From assembly GCF_000264995.1 (NCBI RefSeq), contig NW_006767440.1, positions 1,021,788-1,085,787 of the forward strand: 64,000 nucleotides of DNA, written 5' to 3'. A program made the position numbers and the translations under genes. Shown one piece after another: positions 19,994 through 32,204 of the stretch. Source of the DNA: Punctularia strigosozonata HHB-11173 SS5 (Eukaryota > Basidiomycota > Agaricomycetes > Corticiales > Punctulariaceae). Position 1 is the first letter of the stretch, and every line of letters starts with the position of its first letter. Under the pieces are notes generated by a model that had not been told where the DNA came from, did not search any database, and saw nothing but the letters and a program-made list of their open reading frames with translations.

Positions 19994-21364
19994 TTCTATG
20001 TCCGATGGAGATCAGAGGCGACAGTTATATCTGCAAACAGAGATGAGGGAGAGAGTGGACGTGACGGCTCGGTGTGCCCCAGCGACGCGGATGCCGAAGG
20101 CTAACGCGTTCTTCCGAAGGTGCCGGGATGAGGAATATTATATTGATAAAGATGAAATAGAGCAAAAAGGTCTGCGAAGGGCACGAGCCCGAGCGCGAAC
20201 TGACGACACGTCCTGGTCTCGGAAGACTAATTCGGCGAGTCCTGCTGGTTGCGAAATTGCTTTCCTGGCCAGTCAAGGACAGATTATTCCATGCTTGCTC
20301 ACAGCTTACGCCGCGTGAAGCGATGGTCACCAAATTTTCTCGAGGGGACGGTCTTGAACCAGCGCACTGCGGAACTGGACCGCTGATAAGAACCACCTCG
20401 CATTCCCGAGTTGGGGCCGTTACAGCCACTGAACCACGGGGGCATACATTACCGTGTATTTGCAGCCTTCATACCGTTTCGTAACGTGCGCAGTCAATCG
20501 CTGAGCGTTTGTTGGCGCAACCTCGCTTGAACTCACTCCCACGTACAGCTTCAGGACTGTTCCCGATTCCTGCACTGAGCGCTGTGCTTGCCGATAATCC
20601 GCCTTCCCCTCCTCTTGAAGTCTGTTGACACCACCCACGCAATGGATAGCCTTATTTTTGGAGATGCTCGCTGTCCTTAAGCTTTTCTTAGATGGCTTTC
20701 ACGAACGCGACGACATGAAGGACACGTTTGGCATCATGCAAATGAGTCGATGACTCCGAGAATCACGCCTGCGCCCGTCGACAATCCACGCGCCAGTCTG
20801 CGCTCAATTGACCCTGTCTATTATGAGGGCCGCAGCCGGCGGCAGCGCCATGCCAGAGCAGCCTGCAGCGGAAATCTTGACGTTTCACCGGCTCCTCTGT
20901 TCTATATCACCTTGGACCTCGACGTCATCTGTAGCTACACACGACCGATGCCGCAAGCACGGCACGTCGCCCAGAAGACGAAGCGTCCTGCGCATGGGCT
21001 CACCAGCCGGTGCTTCCTACCTGCGGTACCGAGGCCTGGACGAGTCCCCATCTTGGGAACGGGGGCGCCACAAATTACGGCGCCTGAAACCTTCGCTCGA
21101 ATGGTATGCATAACAGGACACCATCCGTGCCTCGATGCTGTCGCAAGCTCCTCTTCAACCCGACTGGCGCCCCCGGTCGACGACAAAGCCTACGACTCGG
21201 ATACGCGATCTCCTCCATGGTTGACTGGCACAATCCAACAACGATCGCTTTACAGTACCGTAAATATCCCATCTCGAACTTCATTCCACTCGGTGTTGGC
21301 TTCATCTGACATCGACATCGACAGAGGGATTTATCAGGCTTTCCCATTTCCTCACCGGTGTAAC
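19994..21364. other. intergenic, apart from the SINE-like head no gene recognised
   Basis: A minus frame at about 20458-20638 (LQEEGKADYRQAQRSVQESG) looks mildly coding but has no start, splice partner or known family. The rest has many frames broken by stops. The upstream part serves as the OPA3 promoter and the downstream part as the DUF6533 gene promoter. Confidence 0.4.
20330..20445 (-). repeat. tRNA-derived, SINE-like head with A and B boxes
   Basis: On the minus strand GTGGTTCAGTGG (20426-20437) matches a pol III A box and GGTTCAAGACC (20350-20360) a B box. The 5' end GCCCCCG looks like an acceptor strand, but no matching 3' acceptor follows. The 65-base A-B spacing is too long for an ordinary tRNA without an intron. 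A tRNA-derived SINE is the best fit. The body may run on towards about 20150, where T-runs occur. Confidence 0.35.
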
Positions 21365-22742
21365 ATGGTGCGCAAAATACTGAATATAAGGTGGATGGAG
21401 AATAGCCGCCAATCTTGCAGCAGCTGCGAATTTGCGTTATCTCTTTCATATGACTGGAGTATCATCAGACGCAGACGACCTTGGAGATGGACGATGGTGG
21501 TAAGCACCCCGTACCTTCCCCTCCACCGAATACCAGACTGACGATGCGTGACAGCCCTACCTTATCATCCGATATAGTAATTTGCTGTTGTGTATGTTCA
21601 TCATCATCGGGGCCGATATGGAAGGGTCCGCGCACATAAACTGCACGGCGAGTGGCGTTGTGTTATTAACCTTGACATGCCCAGCTCACGCGTCATCCAC
21701 AGTGGTGGGAGATAATAACGCTTGTACGGAATATGACCGAGCCACGTCATCCGAACTTAGTACCGTCTTCCAGGGCCTTGGATATCTCGTCGTCGTATTT
21801 GCAACCGCGCTCCTGGGCATTCGTGCGTGAGTCTCAACGTCATGCTCGACTCTGGATGCCCCTGACAGCCGCGAGTCAGTATCGCTCTGTTAGGTGGAAC
21901 GTGGAGAATAATCATCCTCGGGACGTCTATATGGATACTCGACACCGGCTTCAGTTTTTTCGGCACGTCGCGAACTTTTCCGTGTACCCTCAGGCTAGTA
22001 TATATACTCACGATCACTGTACCGACAGGAGCAACCCGGGTACGCCTATCGCGCACAGCTTTTTCGCGTCCTCGCGTAACGTTCTCCCCTATATATGTAG
22101 GCCCCAGAGCGGATCGTCGAACAAAGCAGCGCTGGACTCTGCATGCCGATAAAGACCGAAAGAAACGCGTATTTTGCGCTCGTGAACACGGTCACCCACT
22201 TTATATTTCTGACCATGATGATGGTGGGGCTGCGAAAGACGAGGTATCCCGGTAAACTATGGAACCTGGCGTACAAGCAGGTATGCCGGGGCTCGACGGT
22301 CTGTGAAGGGGGCACTGACCCTGTTCATTAGGGCATCGTCTGGACGCTTGTTCCCGTGCTGCTGGAAATACCTAACGTTGTAAGTCGTGATCGGTCGAGG
22401 AGACTTCGTGATAGTGTCTGTACTGACGGGACAATCGTCCTGTCAGATATTCCTGGTCCTGGACTTGAACGGTAGGTATCTAGCATGGACACCGGTTCAC
22501 GGCTTATAAAGCTCCGTTACAGATGTCATCAGTGTAGTGCGTCCTCGTGAAAATAGATACTGGCGTATCTTACTCTGGCATAGGTGTTTGAGACGGTATT
22601 CACGGTATTCCTGTGAGCGACAATGTCCGTTGGCTGATGGTGATTCAATTCTCACCAAGTTAACCCCAGGGCAATCGTCGTAACAAGGATCTACCGGGAC
22701 ATGTCGGAATTTTCTCCTGGTCCAAACGAGCGAGTGGTTTGA
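21365..22742 (+). CDS. DUF6533-type multi-pass membrane protein
   Basis: Several short exons give SYDWSIIRRRRPWRWTMV, joined to PYLIIRYSNLLLCMFIII. This is the DUF6533 N-terminal pattern (YDxLLT...RPW...KxLYLxxRY). Further membrane segments are GLGYLVVVFATALLGIRA, LLGGTWRIIILGTSIWIL, NTVTHFIFLTMMMVGLRK and GIVWTLVPVLLEIPNV, then IFLVLDLND and the typical end AIVVTRIYRDMSEF with TGA at 22740. About seven helices are expected. These proteins are abundant and unstudied in Agaricomycetes. The Met at 21365 is in frame, but the first exon is uncertain. An alternative acceptor at 22785 would remove the stop and add a tail ending near 23004. Confidence 0.65.
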
Positions 22743-23004
22743 TATTGATCTCCGCAAGGATCGCTCATCATGGCGTCGCAGGCTGACGACCAGCATGGTC
22801 CGACGAATGAATATCGGATGCTCAGACGATCAGATCACGCCTCACACAACCACGTCGCAACGACCGGAACATACGGCACTTACTTGCCTCCAGCTCCCGT
22901 TATACGTGAGTACAGATCCGTATTTCCGGTGAGTCAGATCGTAGGTAAAGTCTGAGACGACGCGTCTTGACGTATGATTGGTAAATCTAGTCGTCAAAGT
23001 ATAA

Positions 23005-23496
23005 CGGACATGCAAATTCGTGGAAGTACCGACCCTCATATCAGGGCGTAGGGCCTAGGTTCCTGGAAAGATGCGCACATTTTTGACACTATAAGAGCAT
23101 GAACGAAGCGACTCATGGGCTGGATTCTACACGAAATTTGTTGCCTTAATCCGTTGCGAAGGATGTTGCCTTGATCCGTTCGTTATACTGACACGCTCAG
23201 TAAGTAGTACAACCGCTGTAAATACTAATTTTATACCATTGCGATTTGGTGGAGTTTTCCGTCAGAGACGACTGTAGGCTGAACGTTCGAATACTTGCGA
23301 TGCACTTCAATCGGTAGCGCGCATGATGGCGAACAAATAACTCTCGAGCAAACTGAACTCTTCTCAACGAAGCCCACGTGGGGAGCACGCGAGCGAGGTC
23401 CGCGAGGGCCGGCGCCTCTCTCCTCCGCGACTTGGACAACGCTGGGGCAGTCTGCTACAACCTGCATATCCCGCCAACATCATCTCTTTGCCAAAC
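23005..23496. other. intergenic region before CDC73
   Basis: No gene motif on either strand. A tandem-like pair, TTGTTGCCTTAATCCGTTGC and GTTGCCTTGATCCGTTCG (about 23139-23180), is a short imperfect direct repeat. Confidence 0.45.
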
Positions 23497-25152
23497 ATGA
23501 GCGCCTCTGACCCTCTGATTGCGCTGCAAGAAGCCATAAAGGCGAAAAAACCCATAACATACGCCTCAGACGGATCGCCCACACCCTCACTCGCGTCTGC
23601 ATCCCACATCGTCCTCTCTACGTCCCTTGCGCTACCAAAGTCCACACCGACGCGGCTACGGCGGCCAGGGGCAACTTCTACGGACCCAACAGCAAGCCCT
23701 CAGGACTTCTTCTCGCTCGAGGCCGTCTATCTCGCATGGCTCTTACGAGAAGCGAGCAGCGCAGAGTACATGAAGCAGGCGCGGGAGAACGGCCTGCCGG
23801 TGGGCTTCGTGAGCGTTACGGAGAGGAAGGGGTTGGTGGACTGGCTCGAGGGGAGGACGGCCAGTCACGAGCGAGTCGTGCCGCTACAAGGTGCATTACG
23901 GTTCACAGTAACTCGTTCCGAAGCATTTCCCTGACCGTCGTACGTTCGTCGGAAGGCGAATCAACGACACCACCCGGGACCCCACCGAAACATGGCTTCT
24001 TCGCGAGTCTACCCTCGACGTCTGCGTTGGCGTCGTCTCAGCCGCAGGCATCACCGGCCAAGCGCCGATACGTCGCGGACGCGCAGGACGTTGAGATTGT
24101 GAAGAAGATCAGGGCAAACGAAATTGAACTGCGAGACCGGACGACGGTTCTTCGCGGCATCAAACCGAATGTAGGTCTTTCCTCCTTTGGTTCTCCGTTC
24201 CGAACCAGCGTCGAGCCTGAGCCACTCGTTCCCAGAACTTCTCCGCGCTCAAACTGCTATACTCCGAGAAGCTCAAGAAACTGAAGGACCCAAAGGGCGG
24301 AAGCGCATCCGCCGCTACGCCAGGTTCGTCTTTGTGTCCCCCTGTCGTCCTCGTCCATATGCCTGTCCTGAACGGCTGTTTGTTTCGCGTAGACCCCAAA
24401 CATCTGGCACGAAAAGCCAAGAACATGAACCCCATCATCATCATCTCGTCCTCCCCCACCGCTCTCGTCACAATGTATAACGTGAAACGGTTCCTGGAAA
24501 ACGCTGTGTTCGAGACCTCGCTAGATGCTCGCGCGCGCGCGACGGCGGAGGGCAACCCCAAGCCGGAGGATCTGATGCCCATATATCGCAGGCGGACAAA
24601 CATCGACTCCTCTGGGTGAGTGCGGCGCCAACGCTGAAATGTTGCGCGCATACGCATCCCCGTGTGCTAACATCCTTTGCCGGATTGTAGCCGCGAGACC
24701 GAGAGTCAAGTCAAGTACTACGTCGTGGATGGCGTGGAGGCTCTGGCCAAATTCGGTCCCGACGCATGGGACCGTGTGGTATGCGTCATGACGACGGGCC
24801 AGGCATGGCAGTTCAGGAAGTACAAGTGGCCGGAGCCCAAGACGCTCTTCCACCACGGTGAACAACCCCCGCACCTTCTGCTCAATGCCAGTGTTAACGA
24901 AATCGATGCTTTCCACAGTCAAGGGCGTGTATTTTACGTGGACGAACGATCCGGCCAATCCTTCAGTAAAGGATTGGAACGTGACTGAACTCAAGGTACA
25001 AATTCCTCCACCGATAAAGCGTCACAACAGACTAATCAGCACATCTCTAGATCGACCGAAACAGACGACACGTTGACAAGGCGGTCGTAGCGCACTTTTG
25101 GAAGATCCTCGATGCATGGACGCAGGCGAACAAGCCATGGCTCATGAAGTAA
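23497..25152 (+). CDS. CDC73: Cdc73, subunit of the Paf1 transcription elongation complex
   Basis: Begins MSASDPLIALQEAIKAKK. The N-terminal half has SLEAVYLAWLLREASSAEYM and RRYVADAQDVEIVKKIRANE IELRDRTTVLRGIKPN. The C-terminal Ras-like domain (PF05179) reads MNPIIIISSSPTALVTMYNV KRFLENAVF, YYVVDGVEALAKFGPDAWDR VVCVMTTGQAWQFRKYKWPE, GVYFTWTNDP and KAVVAHFWKILDAW, with TAA at 25150. Cdc73 links the Paf1 complex to RNA polymerase II and to histone modification in the nucleus. Several introns of 50-70 bases interrupt it (for example about 24333-24390 and 24616-24690). The family and full length both fit. Confidence 0.92.
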
Positions 25153-25307
25153 CATGCACACCTTTGCTGCTTGCCAACCAGTACATCTATCTTGCACATG
25201 CGTGTTTGCCGTCTTTGTGTGTACATCAAGCCCCGTTCCAACATTCTGACGCGTGGAGATCGAAGAGTTGACCGTCGACGTGCGAGGGCGGCACGAGATA
25301 TGCATCA

Positions 25308-28300
25308 CTAAGTGCTTCCTGTAAAAAATGCGGTGACCTTCCGCCGAACCACTGATTCCCCAAACTGCTCACTAAGCCTTCGAGTTACCTCTGGGTCGTC
25401 TGAGGCGAGCAAACGATCTTCGGTCGCTCCCCAGGTTCTCCGAGTTGTCCACCCTTCGCTACGGCGCGCCGAATGAGGATGTGTTTTCTCCATGCTCCTC
25501 GCTCGATTCGCCGTGTCGGTGGTGTTGGGGCTGGGGCCATCGCTTAACCTTAGTGGTAGCGGGGGAACGACGGACGCCCGTCGTTGCTCCCGCCGGAGGG
25601 CCTCTTTCCATCGGCCCTGTCGAGACAGTTCCAAGAAATCACCGGCGCGAGTTGCCTGTGGCGGGGTGTACCCCACCGACATATCATCAGCTGAAGGTTC
25701 ACGGGACGCAAGGAAGCTGTTTTTCAAAGGAGAGTCCGAACGTCGGGAAACGCGACGGGCTGGCGGTCTACTCGCAGAGGAACTCCGGTGACTTCTCTGG
25801 AAGGACATGTTGACAAACGACCTCGGTTCTGATCCGTAGTGCTCGACGTCCTCAAAGGCCTTGTCGACGCTTTCCTCTGCGAATTCCTTGAGCCTCTGGA
25901 TGACCTGCTCCGTCTTTCCGAGGTCGTTCGTTCGAGCGTGCACTCGCTTCACGACGTTGACGTGGAAGCCGTGCGTCTCCGCTATACGCGCCATGACCGT
26001 CTCGTACCCAACCCTTTGCATATATGTGAGGTCGTCGACGGAGGAACGAGACGCTGGCGACGATCGCCCGGATGCAAATGAACTGTGTGCCGAACTCAGA
26101 GGCGCGTGCAACCATCCCGAAGTACGGCGAGCTGGGGAAGACCGTACGCTTGATCGGCGGTATGTGACCTTCTCGCGAGCCAGGGCAGCGAGTAAATCGA
26201 TGTATGGGATCTGTTCTGCTGCTGAGAAGCCCCCAAATGTCTGTCGCCGACGGTGTCGGGCTTGACGTCTACCAGAGACATCAAGATCAGGCGAACCTTG
26301 TGACTCGTCGAGGAAAGGATCGTCGCCGGCTTGTTCGCGTAAATGACGGGACAGACGTCGGCCTCGTGGCGGATCGGAAGCAGGATGCCCGTCAAACTGC
26401 AGGCGACCGGGTAGAGGCGCATGTGAGGGTGCCAGGCCGAGGGGCGGTTCTCTGGCGGCACCCAGATATCCTGATGAAACCGTCGATCTCCGCTTTGGGA
26501 ACCCTCCCCTTTCCGAGGCTCGTTCTGCAGAGGAAACGGCAGCGGCCTCTAACCTGTGCGCCTCCGTGTATCGCTGCAAAGCACGTTCTGTATAGGACGG
26601 CGTCGGTGCGAGGCCTGGCTTTCCGAAGGGACCTGCATTATGAGTTGTGGAGAGAAGTGCCTCGTCCAGCTCTGATTCCTGTAGTGGTTCTTGATCGGTT
26701 TCCTCGTCCTCCTCTGGGTCTCCTAGTACATCGAGCACCTCATCAGCTGAACTGCCCCCGTCATCCATTATATCGTCCAGATCAACGCTCTCCGTCGAAG
26801 CCAAGGCCTCCTCCGCGTCTCGTTCACCGAAGACGGGTTTTTCAGATGAAGATATCTCGGCATGGGGGGTGGAAAGATTGCGGATATTTGAGACGGGCTG
26901 TGTGCCAATGATCTGTGCGCGCAGCCTTTCTTGCTCGGGTTCGCCCAGAATTCGCTCCTTGCCCTTCGCCGAGTGCGAGCTCGGCGGAGCTGCAACGTGT
27001 GATCGTCCGTCCACTCCCGTCGGGGTCGTTTCCCTTTCGCTAGAGGCCGCTTTGACCTTACGCTTCTTTCGCCTAGGTGGCCATTCCGAGACATGCCCTT
27101 CCGCGACCGTTTTCGAGTGCTCCGTCGCCCGTTCGTAGTCCTCGTCGTCCACGCCGCTTGCACGACGTTTTCCGGACGAGAAACGGGAGCGACGTCGTGC
27201 GTCCGTCAAGGCGTTGATGTACGGGCCTTCCTCGAAGTAGGGCGCCTCTCGGGGAGCCCGTTTTTGCGAGAAGGACGGGCGAGAAGGAGTTGTCAAGGAT
27301 AGTTCAGGTTGACGAAGCTGGGTTGTGACGGTGGGGCTGCGACTGAAGTCGGTGAAGGCGTCGGTTTCGGCAGTTGGGGCGACAGAAAGCTCTCGCTGCG
27401 CGTGGGCTCCGGACCCATTCTCCGTATGGATGTTTTCGCCTGCGACTACGCGGGTTTCCCGATATTTATGCGCTTTGGTCGTGGGGATGACGTGAGTGCC
27501 GGACTTGACGGGATGAAGATCGGTATCGTCGAGCCCAGATGTTTCGGCTTCGACATCCACGGCAGCATCTCCATCAAGCCCGGACGGAGGTGGTGTCGGT
27601 TCTTGTGTCTGCACGAAGCTATCAAGATAGATTTTGAGTAAACAGTGACGTTGCGGTAGAAGACAACATACGAGTCGAGGAGGCTCGTATCGTCTGATTG
27701 AGATAGTGGACCTCGTGGCGTCGATTGCGCAAGCTGCGATGCGGAGAAGGTAACGTCCAGCAGCGTACGTTCAGTAGCGCTGGATCGCGGCTCCTGAGAC
27801 CAGATATGGGCGCTGCGTTGCATTTTAGTCAGCCTTGGTCTGACATAAACGAGAACGAGAAACATAAACTAACGAGGTGGCCCGAACCTTGTCCCTGTCC
27901 CTCACCGGGGCATGTTGTGTGGGCGTTACCCCCTCTTCCTGATGCCTCTTAGGGATCTCACCAGCATCCTCGTCTTCATCATTCGAGGGACCGTCGAAAA
28001 TTTCGCCCCCATAGTCATCTGAAGGAGGAACGTCGAACGACTGGGCCCTCATACTCCGCCGAGTATCCTCTGCCTGCGAGACAGGAACATTCCGAATTGC
28101 ATAACTGAATTGAGAACCCTGAACGAGCGTTCTGGAAGAGTCTTGGCTTCTTTGTGGGGGTGCATCAATCCCATATCTGCTTCGTCCCAAGGGTGGCGAC
28201 CGTCCTCGCGCAGTTCCTTCTTGAGTCCGATTTCTGGTTGGTTCTCCTGCGGAATTACCCTCGGCCTGTAAAATTCGGGTTCCTGTGCGAGGCGGACCTG

Positions 28301-28781
28301 CTGTTCGTGTCTCCTGTACACCAGAACGACGCGGCTTCTCCCGCTCTCTGTCCTCTTTCTGGGTGCTAACCTCATGCTTGCTGTAGGCTGAGGTACCTTC
28401 GGAGAGACGAACAATCCGGATATCAGGGTTCTCCGTCGGCAGGCCTCGCCGTTCTTGGTACTTCAGAATCCTGTGATTGAACCAGTCTTTGCGGTGGCAG
28501 TAGCGATCTCGCCATGAATGCCATGTATGTCTCCGAGCCCAAGGCCAAGTGCCGTCAACCTGATAAGGCGAAGGAGAGACAGATCATCACAGACAGCACG
28601 ATGAAATAGTGCCCGTAACGTGACGAGCAAAAGTATAACGTACGTCTTGGACTAATCTTTGATATAACGCGTTTCCGGAGCGACCTGCTACACCGGGGTT
28701 GTATTTGGCAATGTACTTTACGAGTAGCTGGTCTTCATCCGAGGTAAACTTTACGCGACCAGGCCGACTAGCAGTTGTCAT
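25308..28781 (-). CDS. RAP1: Rap1-type Myb telomere-binding protein
   Basis: The N-terminus reads PGRVKFTSDEDQLLVKYIAK, then GRSGNALYQRLVQD and, after an intron at about 28561-28644, TWHSWRDRYCHRKDWFNHRI. This is the Rap1 Myb pattern (FTxEDDxLLxxYIA ... GRxGNxLYQxL ... TWxSWRxRY). A long disordered, charged middle follows with several introns. The last exon carries 768 residues from 27614, including a basic PPRRKKRKVKAA stretch (nuclear signal), GYETVMARIAETHGFHVNVV and a C-terminal WGATEDRLLASDDPEVTRRL then FGESVVRRKVTAFF. Rap1 sits on telomeric DNA or shelterin and controls telomere length and silencing. No BRCT domain was read. The start may be 28781 or 28808. Confidence 0.72.
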
Positions 28782-29078
28782 CAGGGGGAATGAAGACTCA
28801 TGAAACACCAGATACGAACGGCGCGTTGCTCATGCCTTCTGCGCGTGTCGTCGCGGAAGGTGGGAAAGAAAACGCGCAGCACGTGCCACGCGCCTGGAAA
28901 ATCTTCGACGTCATATTTGAGCGTAATACTACTAAGTTACTACCGGGCATAAACTGCTAAGGGGTGCTCCATATTCTTATAATCTAGTTGTTTATCTTGT
29001 CTAGAAATCATCTCCCTTGCACACAGACACTCGCTCTACTGACATATACCGCTGGGGCTTGGACAAGACTCAGGTTGA

Positions 29079-29707
29079 ATGACGAAGCGTCCTCCGTCTG
29101 CTTCAGCGGGCAAGCGGCCCAAGAAGTTTGTGGAGGGTACAGTGAGTATATATCGAAGTCATATTGCGATCATTATTGAAATCTTTTACCGCAGAGCACG
29201 GCGCTTGAGCTTGCAGCTTCAATCGCAGCCCAACAGGAGAAGAAAACTCAGGATAAGACGGACGCGAACAAGCGCAGAGTATCCCATAACACGGAACATG
29301 TGCGTATCACTACTGTATCTCTCGAGTGTACTGTAGCGAACGTACCGCTTATGACGATATGCTTATAGTCGTCTCCTACTGTTACTACTCGAGATCGAAA
29401 GTCTCGAAGCTCAGGGTCGCAGAAACTGGTACGCATATGTGATGCCGGTGAATGATGCTCTTATGAGCTTGAGCTTGACGCTCGCTCACAGAAAGCCGTC
29501 AAGGAAGTTCTTCTCGCTCGACAGAAGGAGAAGACTAAGCTGCGGCGGAAGCGAACTAACAAATCCGATACTACGGCCGACCCGACCTCAAACGTCTTTC
29601 GGTCCACGGCAGATCGGGAGCCAGCCGCCACTGGCGCCTCCGCAACCGCAACCGCAGACCAGGCAGCAAAGGTCAAGCCAGGACGCAAAAGAGTTGCATT
29701 CGCATGA
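29079..29707 (+). CDS. small basic protein of unknown function
   Basis: Four exons splice cleanly. MTKRPPSASAGKRPKKFVEG T ends before GTGAGT at 29142; next come STALELAASIAAQQEKKTQD, SSPTVTTRDRKSRSSGSQKL and KAVKEVLLARQKEKTKLRRK, ending PGRKRVAFA with TGA at 29705. Introns end in CAG or TAG and are about 50-70 bases. It is about 155 residues, basic and probably helical in the middle (an alanine/glutamine-rich coiled coil). I recall similar short proteins ending in KRVxFA in other Agaricomycetes but know no function. Confidence 0.55.
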
Positions 29708-30208
29708 ACACCATCCTGAACTACCATCGAGGAGGCCCTCAGGCATTCCTCTGCTCAAAGTCTCCACCTTGCAAGCAGGCCGCGATGCCAAGTAGCGCTG
29801 TCCTCCTGCGGCTTGGGATACGCTCCTTTGCCACGGGGATCGATAGACCATGCCAAGCCTTCGCTGCACTCTGAACCGTGCATCCGATATCTTGCGACAG
29901 TTGGAGCAATATGCAGGCACGGGATTCAAGGGACGCATGCGCTCTGTGGATGAAGTTTGGGCAGATAGTAGATCCCATCAGCATGGATCTTTCACGGACT
30001 GCTCGAGCTGGATTGTGCTTTGGGAGATTTCCAATGCAGGAAACGAACGGAGATAGGATGACAGTCCTGAGCTTCAGGTTCAGGGCTGAAATGTAACATG
30101 TTTAGCCATCGTGCCAGGGATGTATTACATTGTGCATTATACCTAAACAATATGTGTGTATGATCCTCAGGACCACCGTTCGGACACCGTAGCATATTTG
30201 TCACCCTA
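29708..30208. other. intergenic between convergent genes, no gene seen
   Basis: Lies between the 3' ends of the small basic protein gene and the endonuclease III gene. Open frames are short and unrelated to known motifs. Confidence 0.45.
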
Positions 30209-31733
30209 CTAGCGCGCCCGTCCCTGAGGTTCGTCAGGATCCTCCTTGCACGCGATCGGTGATGGTGCGACAGTGTCCTCTTCCACCGCTATTGTCACCT
30301 GAGGAGTCGCGCTGTCGAGATCTGATTTCATCGCAAGTACTTTCCTCATTTTCACATTCACGACCTTCCGTGCGCTCGGACAGAGATTCTTCCCGGGTAA
30401 CTCGCACAGATCGCAGCGAGGACCGATCGGTAGGCACACCGTCTATAACCATGCTATGAACATGAGACGTTTCGGGAGTGTGATCGACCTTACCTGACCG
30501 AACCCTACAAGCATATGATTGATCTCTGGGTGTAGCTCCTTGGGCAGCCATGACTGTAGATTGAGCCTGCTAAACACTTGAGCATTGTCTATCGGTATGA
30601 TCTGTTCGTCATGATCGCTGACCTCGTCTCTTCGGGATTCTTAGTTGGCGGTTTGTGCCATCCAAGTCTATTCGTGATGCGATGCACATGAACGTCTACC
30701 CCTATACCGGAGTTCCTGTCCATGGTCTGTCAGCCCAGGTATCACGCAGGTGCTGTGGAAGATACCGACAGTTTCCACGCCACTTGCAGGGCGAGGAACG
30801 CCATTTTCGGCCCGACGCCTGGCAGTGAACACAACTCGTCAACGGTCTTGGGCACATCCCCATTGAACTCGTCCTTAAGCATTTGAGCAGCTTTCTTGAT
30901 ATATCTAAGGGATTCCGCCATGAGCCTAGCAAAATTCATCCGGGCATCGGAAACCGTACGTGGTCTTTCGCCTCCAGAAGCCGACCTTGTTGATCGCGTC
31001 GGATACGAGGTCCTCGGCAGCGCCTATGACTGCGTCAATCGTGATGCTCCCGCCAAGAGCCGCGCGCAGTTTCTTAACGGCGGCATCGGTGACTTCGTCC
31101 TTGGTTTGCGAGGAAAGCATCAACGATACGAGTGTCGAAAACCGTTGACTCTGACATCCGACCTCTGTAAGATGTCGAAGTAAAGGGGTCCTATGGACCG
31201 CACTACACCTTCGCGTCCTTCTCTTCGTCTTGTGCGCGTTCACATCCCATCGTATCTACTGGTGCTGTGATCTTTGCGCGCATTTGTCGTATGGTATTGT
31301 ATGTTTCCTCCCAGTTGGCGGGAGCGGGATGAGGAACCTCTAGCGATTGAGGGACCGGCTTAGCCTTCTTCCGTGGAGAAGTCGAGGTAGGCTTGCGGTC
31401 CTGGTCCGCCACAGAAACGGCTACATCATCTAGTGAAGACCTCTTCCTTTTGACATTCGAAGCACGTCTCTTTCTAGAGGGTCCAGAAACAGCATCCTCC
31501 ACGTCAAGCATAATCGACTCGACCTTCATCTCGCAAGGAGTCTTGTTCTCCTCCTTGACATCTTTGGATGAATTCCGCGTACGTTTCGACCTCCTGAGTT
31601 CGGCCACATCTTCTTCGTGTTTAACAGCAGCACCCTGAGTCGAGGGCTCAAACAAAGTGACGGCTGAGTGGAACGCGCTGCGTCGTGCACGTAAGCGTGT
31701 ACTCGGAGACGGAATTTGTTTGGATGCGGACAT
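30209..31733 (-). CDS. NTG1: endonuclease III homolog (bifunctional DNA glycosylase/AP lyase)
   Basis: Starts at 31733 with [20 protein letters not shown] and a basic, disordered nuclear-targeting region of about 160 residues. The catalytic domain reads [45 protein letters not shown], then [36 protein letters not shown] (helix-hairpin-helix with catalytic Lys in GPKMA), [15 protein letters not shown] (catalytic Asp) and [16 protein letters not shown]. The iron-sulphur loop [19 protein letters not shown] keeps all four Cys with C-x6-C-x2-C-x5-C spacing. The enzyme removes oxidised pyrimidines in base excision repair in nucleus and mitochondria. A disordered tail ends at 30209. Confidence 0.93.
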
Positions 31734-32204
31734 AAGAACGCGTAGTATGATGTGGATGAGTCAAGTGTAGAGTGCACTGCGAGTCTGGCGCAGTGTCTTA
31801 GAGTAGTCACCGGAGCAAGTAAAATGTCGCAGAGATGTGGTGATCCTTCTCGACTCTTGCAAAGATTCTGATGATCGTGGTCCTGGGGCATGGTGACGAG
31901 GAGCGACACTGTCAGGCGCCCAAGCACAGCCGCCCCCTATATGCCCTACCTGCCGGTTAATTAACCGCGTAAGTATACTCACCGTAGCGGGACTGTAGTC
32001 CCTTCACGCCGACCTACGGTAATGCAATCTCGCTGCTCTCTGGTTCCATGTGAGGAGGTACGGACGCGGGTCCTCGTCTCCGGGTGCGACCAGCTCCGTG
32101 CCAGGATATGATTGGTCAAGCAGCACCTTGAGCCAGCAGAAATAAAAAATCCAGCTCTAAACAATGGAGAAACGAGAGACGAAGTAACAACGGTAATGCC
32201 ATCG
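31734..32204. other. intergenic, promoter of the endonuclease III gene
   Basis: Both flanking genes are on the minus strand. It holds the 3' end of the MFS transporter transcript and the endonuclease III promoter. No gene motif was seen. Confidence 0.45.

Noticed and set aside
20330-20445. Ordinary tRNA gene
   Set aside because: A and B boxes are present, but the 3' acceptor strand does not pair with GCCCCCG and the spacing is too long.
20458-20638. Minus frame with LQEEGKADYRQAQRSVQESG
   Set aside because: Looks slightly coding but has no start, stop partner or exon partner; evidence too weak to list as a gene.
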